Assembly: GCF_019468565.1 (NCBI RefSeq)
Contig: NZ_CP080522.1
Span: forward strand, 124,001 to 188,000
Direction of reading: 5' to 3'
DNA: 64,000 nucleotides
Origin: Pseudonocardia sp. DSM 110487
GTDB lineage: Bacteria; Actinomycetota; Actinomycetes; Mycobacteriales; Pseudonocardiaceae
The notes below the pieces were generated by a model. It did no database searches. It was not told the origin of the DNA and worked only from the letters and a program-made list of their open reading frames with translations. A program made the position numbers and the translations under genes. Of this stretch, positions 59,439 through 64,000 are shown one piece after another (positions within the stretch are counted from its first letter, which is position 1; the number at the start of each line of letters is the position of its first letter).

Positions 59439-62240
59439 ATGATCGAGCCCTCCGCACCCAGGCGGCGGATCCGGCTCGATCCCGCCCCGTCGATCCCGTA
59501 CCCGGCACGGCGCGCGTTCGTCCTCGCGCTGCGCGAGGTACTCACCAGCGGCGCGTTCAGCTCACTGAATGCCCTGGGCGGGACGCTTCGGCCTCGACGG
59601 AGCAAACAGCGACTCTCCGAGCTTGCCGCGGGGAAGCGACTTCCGGATCGCGACGAGCTCGCGGCCGTCGTCACGGCCTGCCGTCCAGCCGAGCTGTCCA
59701 GGTTGCAGCAGCTGCTGTTCCGCGCCGCCGCCGAGGAATCCGCCGTGGCCGCCGGTCGCGCCCAGCCCGCGTTCCGATTGGCCAGCTGCGCCGTCGCGGT
59801 CGACGGTCGACTCCCGGCCGTGGACGAGTTCCGGCACTGGACCCGACTGGGTGTGCACCCACCGATCACCCGCCTGTCCTCCGGGCAGAATCTCAGCGAG
59901 CGGGTACGGGCCGGTGAGCTGCCGACGTACGTGGAGCGCGAGAAGGACGCCGAGCTGCGCCCGGCCCTCGCCGCGGCTGCCGCCGGCGAGGGCCCTCCGG
60001 TGCGGCTGGTCCTCGTCACCGGAGCCTCGTTAGCGGGCAAGACCCGCGCGGCCGTGGAGGCCATGCAGGCCGAGCTGCCCACCTGGCGCCTGCTGATCCC
60101 GCGCAGCGCCCGCGGCCTGGCCGAGATGCTCGACGCGCAGTTCAACCTACGCCACACCGTGCTTTGGCTCGATGAGGTTCAAGAGATGCTCGAGCAAGAT
60201 ATCGGGTCTGAACAGCTGAACCGCCTTCTCGACCTTCCGGTCGGGCCGACCGTGCTGCTCGCCACACTGCGCGCCGACACGCAAGATGCCTTCCGCGATA
60301 CCGCAGGTGACCGGCTGCTGCGCCGTGCCAACACCCGGATCACCCTGCACCGCCGACCCCTGCCGGCGGAACTCGAACGCGCGCTCGCCCGAGCCCACGA
60401 GTCCGACGACCTGTGGCTCGCCGAGGCGCTCGACAAGATCGGGGACCGCTACGGCATCGCCGAATGGCTCGCCGCCGGCCCTCAGCTCGCCGACCAGCTC
60501 GAATACGCCCGCGCCAGCGACGACCCGGTCAAACAGACCGCGGCCGCGCTCGTCGACGCCGCCATCGACTGCTACCGCGCCGGCTACACCCAACCCATCC
60601 CCGAACCCCTGCTCGTCGCTGCCCATCAGCTACACCTTCCCGAACACCTCCGCCACGCCCCGCGGCCTCTCACAGCGGAGGCGATGGCATGGGCGCGGAC
60701 GTCGATAGCCGGCGCGAGCCCGCTGCTCGAGCACCACCGAAACTGGGGTGACCGTGCCTTCGACTACCTCCTCGCCACGGCATCCGACACCGCGTTAGCG
60801 ACACCCCAACGGGCGGCGATACCCAAGGCGCTCTGGCAGCACCTGATCGCACACGTCACTCCAAGTACTGCCCGACAGATCGCTCGAGCGGCATACCGCG
60901 CGGGACAGCGCGACATCGCCGACGACCTGATCCGGCGCAACCCCCACGACGAGCCCGCTCGGCTCTACGCCGACGTGGGCAACGTGGAAGCCCTGACCGA
61001 ACTCGCCGACGCCGGCGACCGCACCGCCGCCCGATCGCTCGTCGAGCTGCTCGTTGACCGCGGCGATGCCGAGACACTCACCGCCCGCGCCGCGGCCGGC
61101 GACTACTTCGCCGGTCAGCGGCTCGCCGACCTCCTCGCCCGCCTCGGCGATGCGGATGCCCTGGCCGCCCGCGCTGACACCGGCGACGACGACGCCGCCT
61201 GGAGGCTCGCGGAACTGCTCGCCGACCGTGGCGACATCAACACCCTCACGACCCGAGCTGACGGCGGTGAACGCCACGCTGCCTACCGGCTCGCCGGGCT
61301 GCTCGTCGACCGTGGCGATGCCGAGACACTCACTGCGCGCGCCGACGCGGGCGACAACTACGCAGCTCTGGCGCTCGCCGAGCTTGGCGACCTCAACGCA
61401 CCGACGCAACCCGACCCGCAAGCCGACCTCACCGCGGGCAACGACGACACGGGCGCCTGGTGGCTCGTCGACCGGATCGCCGCCGTCGACCGGCTCGCCG
61501 ACGCGGGAGACCTTGACGCTCTCACCACCCAAGCTGACGCCGGGAATCCCCACGCCGCCTGGAGGCTCGCGGAACTGCTCGCCGAACGCGGCGACCTCGA
61601 CACCCTCACTGCGCGCGCCGCCGTCGCCGGCTTCGCCAGCAACCAGCTGGCCCGCCGCCCGGGGGCTCACCATCTCGCCGCCCGAAAGCTCGTCGAGCTG
61701 CTCACTGACCGCGGCGACCTCGACGCCCTCACAGCGCGCGCCGACGCCGGCGACACGCACGCCGCGGCCAGGCGCGCTGAGCTCCTCGAACTCCGCGGCG
61801 ACCTCACTACCCTCACCGCGCTCGCCGCCGCCGGTGACCGCCACGCCGCGGAGGGGCGCGCTGGCGTGCTCGCGGCCCGGGGTGAGCTTGACGCTCTCAC
61901 CACTCTTGCCGAAGCCGGCGATGACGCCGCCGCCTGGAGGCTCGTCGAGCTGCTCGCTGACCGTGGCGAGCTCACCACTCTCACTGCACGCGCCGATGCC
62001 GGCGACAACTACGCTGGCCGGCGGCTCGTCGACCTGCTCGCTGACCGCGGCGACCTCGACGCCCTCACAGCGCGCGCCGACGCCGGCGACACGCACGCCG
62101 CGGCCAGGCGCGCTGAGCTGCTGGCCGAGCGCAGCGACCTCAAAACCCTCGCCGCGCTCGCCGCCGCCGGCGACAGCTTCGCCGCATTGGAGCTCACCGA
62201 GCTACGCGCCGAGCAGCACCCGCGCGATCTCGAGGGGTAG
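59439..62240 (+). CDS. HTH/P-loop NTPase with 28-residue repeats, copy 2 (STAND-like)
   Basis: 933 residues from ATG 59439. Same order as copy 1: HTH-like N-terminus (ARRAFVLALREVLTSGAFSS), Walker A G-A-S-L-A-G-K-T (about 197), Walker B VLWLDEVQEM (about 241), helical middle, then about 14 repeats (LADRGDINTLTTRADGGERH). The NTPase parts are highly alike; the repeat arrays differ in number and sequence. A tandem paralogue, probably from duplication then divergence of the sensor part. Confidence 0.87.
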   Translation: MIEPSAPRRRIRLDPAPSIPYPARRAFVLALREVLTSGAFSSLNALGGTLRPRRSKQRLSELAAGKRLPDRDELAAVVTACRPAELSRLQQLLFRAAAEESAVAAGRAQPAFRLASCAVAVDGRLPAVDEFRHWTRLGVHPPITRLSSGQNLSERVRAGELPTYVEREKDAELRPALAAAAAGEGPPVRLVLVTGASLAGKTRAAVEAMQAELPTWRLLIPRSARGLAEMLDAQFNLRHTVLWLDEVQEMLEQDIGSEQLNRLLDLPVGPTVLLATLRADTQDAFRDTAGDRLLRRANTRITLHRRPLPAELERALARAHESDDLWLAEALDKIGDRYGIAEWLAAGPQLADQLEYARASDDPVKQTAAALVDAAIDCYRAGYTQPIPEPLLVAAHQLHLPEHLRHAPRPLTAEAMAWARTSIAGASPLLEHHRNWGDRAFDYLLATASDTALATPQRAAIPKALWQHLIAHVTPSTARQIARAAYRAGQRDIADDLIRRNPHDEPARLYADVGNVEALTELADAGDRTAARSLVELLVDRGDAETLTARAAAGDYFAGQRLADLLARLGDADALAARADTGDDDAAWRLAELLADRGDINTLTTRADGGERHAAYRLAGLLVDRGDAETLTARADAGDNYAALALAELGDLNAPTQPDPQADLTAGNDDTGAWWLVDRIAAVDRLADAGDLDALTTQADAGNPHAAWRLAELLAERGDLDTLTARAAVAGFASNQLARRPGAHHLAARKLVELLTDRGDLDALTARADAGDTHAAARRAELLELRGDLTTLTALAAAGDRHAAEGRAGVLAARGELDALTTLAEAGDDAAAWRLVELLADRGELTTLTARADAGDNYAGRRLVDLLADRGDLDALTARADAGDTHAAARRAELLAERSDLKTLAALAAAGDSFAALELTELRAEQHPRDLEG

Positions 62241-62362
62241 CGAGTCCGCCCACAACGCGGTCAGCGGCGGCTCGTCAGCAACGCGGGCGGTTGCGCACTT
62301 CGACTAGATGCATTTGCTCCGCGGGCGGCGCGTCGTTCATGGGGACGCTCTCACCATGGTCA

Positions 62363-62608
62363 TGGTGACGATCAGATGGGCAGTGACCCAGGCTGGGGGA
62401 TGAGTGCCCCCCAGGTGGGCGACCACGGCCGCCCGTGAGCGGCACGGCGTTCATGGGCGGCGGCCCGGCCTGGGTCGGCTGGGCGGTGGCCTGCTGCTCG
62501 CCGCACCCGGCCACGGGGTACACCCGGGAGGGCAACTCGGGCTGGCTGCCGGATGTGCGGTGCACCCGCCGGGGTCCCCGGAGCGATACCCGTACTGCGG
62601 CTACCGCT
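62363..62608. repeat. Duplicated segment, copy 2
   Basis: Matches 53832-54075 over about 245 bp with scattered changes. Together the two copies bracket 54.1-62.4 kb, including the small-gene block and both NTPase genes. Confidence 0.7.
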
Positions 62609-62645
62609 CTCAGCGTCGCCTCCTGATGCAGGACTGCCGCGCGAT

Positions 62646-62672
62646 TTGACGGTAAAACGCGTCGGGTACCCT
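62646..62672 (+). promoter_or_regulatory. Regulon promoter variant 16, short spacer
   Basis: TTGACG (62646-62651), 15 bp with GGTAAAACGCG, TACCCT (62667-62672). Six bases then GTG 62679: a leaderless start. Confidence 0.6.
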
Positions 62673-62678
62673 CGACGT

Positions 62679-64000
62679 GTGGAGGGTCACGGCGGCGACA
62701 CATGGTTTGCCTTGGTTGCCGAAGAATCAAGCCGAATCATGCAGCTTGAGCAAGCGCTACGCCGGGATGCGGTAAATGCGCTAACCCGTGACACCGTCAA
62801 TGAATCCATCCTCGAGTTTGCTCAGGATGCCGCAGCGATGAGGAAGGTATCGCAATCCGGCCTACATCCCGAGCGAATGCATCAGGTCGCAGTCGCTCGT
62901 CCGGCTGCACGGATCGCAGAGGCAACCATCGAGGCACTCGGCGCGGTTGAATATTCCGTCATGAATCGATGGAGCGGCTGCGAGCGGGAAAGTGTTCTAG
63001 CTGGACCGAAGGATGACTGCATCGTCGTTATTGCCCCGGGGAAGCTGAAGCGGGCTGAACATGGCACGCCTGTATGGACGTCAGCGTTGAGCGAGGTTGT
63101 GCACGAGGCGCTCAGCGCGATTCTTCCGTCTGGTGGACCGTGGCGGGTGGCTGAAAGTCTCCCGCGTTCAGGCGCATCCGGCATCCGGCAATCGTATGTG
63201 GAGGCCCGCACCATACTGGAAGTGGGACCGCCGCTACCTGCTGTTCGTGCACTGGATCTGGGGACATATCGCCTGTTCATGCACGCGGAAACGGCGGTCA
63301 TCGACCTAGTTCAAGCCGTGCTCTTGCCGTTGATCGACTCTGGTGCGGAAGCAGAGCCGTTCCTGGGCACGCTGGAGGCTTGGTTCATTACAGGTTCCGT
63401 TCCTGAGGCCGCGCGGAAGCTGCATCTGCGGACCTATGAGGTCCTTCAGCGGCTGGATCATTTTGCGGAGTTGACTGGGAATGATCCGACCGATCCCGGG
63501 CAGCGGTTCACGGTCCAGGCTGCGGTGCTCGGAGCGCGACTGCTGGGCTGGCCGCAGCGGCCGCTTCCGGAAGAGGGTGGCCTCCCGGCCCGTATCGACG
63601 CGCTGCGGGAACAGGGGGCTATCGACGCGCTAGGACTCACCGGTCCCGCGTTGTCGCGCATGCTGACGTACCAAGTTTTCATGTACGACGAGGCGGCAAC
63701 AGTGGAGTTCGCTCGTTCAATGCTTGCCCCGTTGGGTGCGTCGCGTCTGGGGTTTCAAGAATCACTGGCAACGCTGCTCGCCTGGGCCGGCGCGGGCTTC
63801 GTCATCAGCGAGACGGCGCGGAAGATTGGAATGTCAAGCACCACGGTCACTCAGCGGCTGAGACGAGTTGCCGAGCTTGTCGGACGTGATCTCGAGGATC
63901 CTAGAGAACGGTTCGCCATCCTTGCTGCTGCCCTCGGGGCTCGAGCGCTGCGCTGGGAGCCCCCGCCGCCCCCGCCGCCTCCGCCGTCTCTGCCACCTTC
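62679..64000 (+). CDS. PucR/CdaR-type regulator, partial (runs off the right edge)
   Basis: At least 440 residues from GTG 62679, open to the window end. After about 200 residues of N-terminal sensor-like sequence come two PucR-type helix-turn-helix units: TLEAWFITGSVPEAARKLHL with LQRLDHFAELTGNDPTDPGQ, and LLAWAGAGFVISETARKIGM with VTQRLRRVAELVGRDLEDP. Two tandem units are unusual, since most family members have one. A poly-Pro stretch begins near 63960. Codon use is less GC-rich than in neighbours, hinting at separate origin. Confidence 0.8.
   Translation, partial: MEGHGGDTWFALVAEESSRIMQLEQALRRDAVNALTRDTVNESILEFAQDAAAMRKVSQSGLHPERMHQVAVARPAARIAEATIEALGAVEYSVMNRWSGCERESVLAGPKDDCIVVIAPGKLKRAEHGTPVWTSALSEVVHEALSAILPSGGPWRVAESLPRSGASGIRQSYVEARTILEVGPPLPAVRALDLGTYRLFMHAETAVIDLVQAVLLPLIDSGAEAEPFLGTLEAWFITGSVPEAARKLHLRTYEVLQRLDHFAELTGNDPTDPGQRFTVQAAVLGARLLGWPQRPLPEEGGLPARIDALREQGAIDALGLTGPALSRMLTYQVFMYDEAATVEFARSMLAPLGASRLGFQESLATLLAWAGAGFVISETARKIGMSSTTVTQRLRRVAELVGRDLEDPRERFAILAAALGARALRWEPPPPPPPPPSLPP

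Noticed and set aside
57200..62200. CRISPR-like arrays in the regular 84-bp repeats
   Set aside because: The repeats are in frame, encode a 28-residue unit on the coding strand, vary gradually and have no spacer structure. They are protein repeats.
1..64000. Plasmid replication origin, integrase, transposase or conjugation genes
   Set aside because: I looked for recombinase catalytic motifs, FtsK/TraB ATPases, Rep proteins and terminal inverted repeats and found none convincing, so the type of replicon is left open.

Overview
The window is GC-rich actinobacterial DNA. Supporting signs are a WhiB protein, an Lsr2 protein, a BldC-like regulator, frequent GTG starts, leaderless genes and a PucR-type regulator. 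The style suggests Pseudonocardiales, but that is an inference. The layout looks like a large plasmid or integrated mobile element: mostly short genes, many sharing ATGA, GTGA or TGATG stop/start overlaps, several paralogous families of tiny zinc-ribbon and beta-rich proteins, and much decay. I see no replication, conjugation, integrase or tRNA gene, so the type of replicon is unresolved. One core metabolic gene, dapD, sits inside this accessory DNA.

The most striking global feature is a repeated promoter/operator. At well over ten sites a -35 box like TTGACG is followed 17 bp later by a TANNNT -10 box. The spacer carries a small palindrome of the type TAGCGTGAAAACGCTA. These sites drive separate small-gene clusters from 1.8 kb to 53 kb, and variants reach 62.6 kb. 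They look like a shared regulon under one DNA-binding protein that I cannot identify.

Layout. 0-5.3 kb: small orphan genes, a lipoprotein, a WhiB-HTH fusion and Lsr2. 6-11.7 kb: a large orphan, a membrane GGDEF protein coupled to a triple-HTH protein, and an XRE-TPR regulator with three small genes. 12.2-15.5 kb: a tightly overlapping operon of small genes. 15.7-22.3 kb: an orphan HTH protein, then a decayed zone with duplicated segments, a frameshifted Nudix gene, a frameshifted XRE gene and two DNA-ligase remnants. 22.3-29.6 kb: a WD40-KAP NTPase, a Fic toxin/antitoxin pair, a lipoprotein and an intact ATP-dependent DNA ligase. 29.8-34.6 kb: membrane and secreted proteins, a GGDEF-less paralogue of the 7.4-kb protein, and a decayed copy of the secreted/lipoprotein pair found intact at 40.4-41.8 kb. 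34.7-44.3 kb: operator-linked small genes, an ASCH-like protein and a TerF-like VWA protein. 44.4-45.4 kb: dapD.

47.9-51.5 kb holds the best candidate for an undescribed system. A BldC-like regulator diverges from a 38-codon peptide gene. A strong hairpin follows the peptide gene, then come a JmjC/cupin Fe(II) oxygenase and an overlapping aldo/keto reductase, and a converging APH-type kinase. Nine-bp-period direct repeats occur at both outer promoters. This resembles a compact ribosomal-peptide (RiPP) modification cluster. 51.9-55.1 kb: further operator-linked small genes. 55.7-62.2 kb: two tandem paralogous 930-residue proteins, each with an HTH-like N-terminus, a P-loop NTPase and a long array of 28-residue repeats, resembling STAND-type sensors. 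A PucR-type regulator runs off the right edge.
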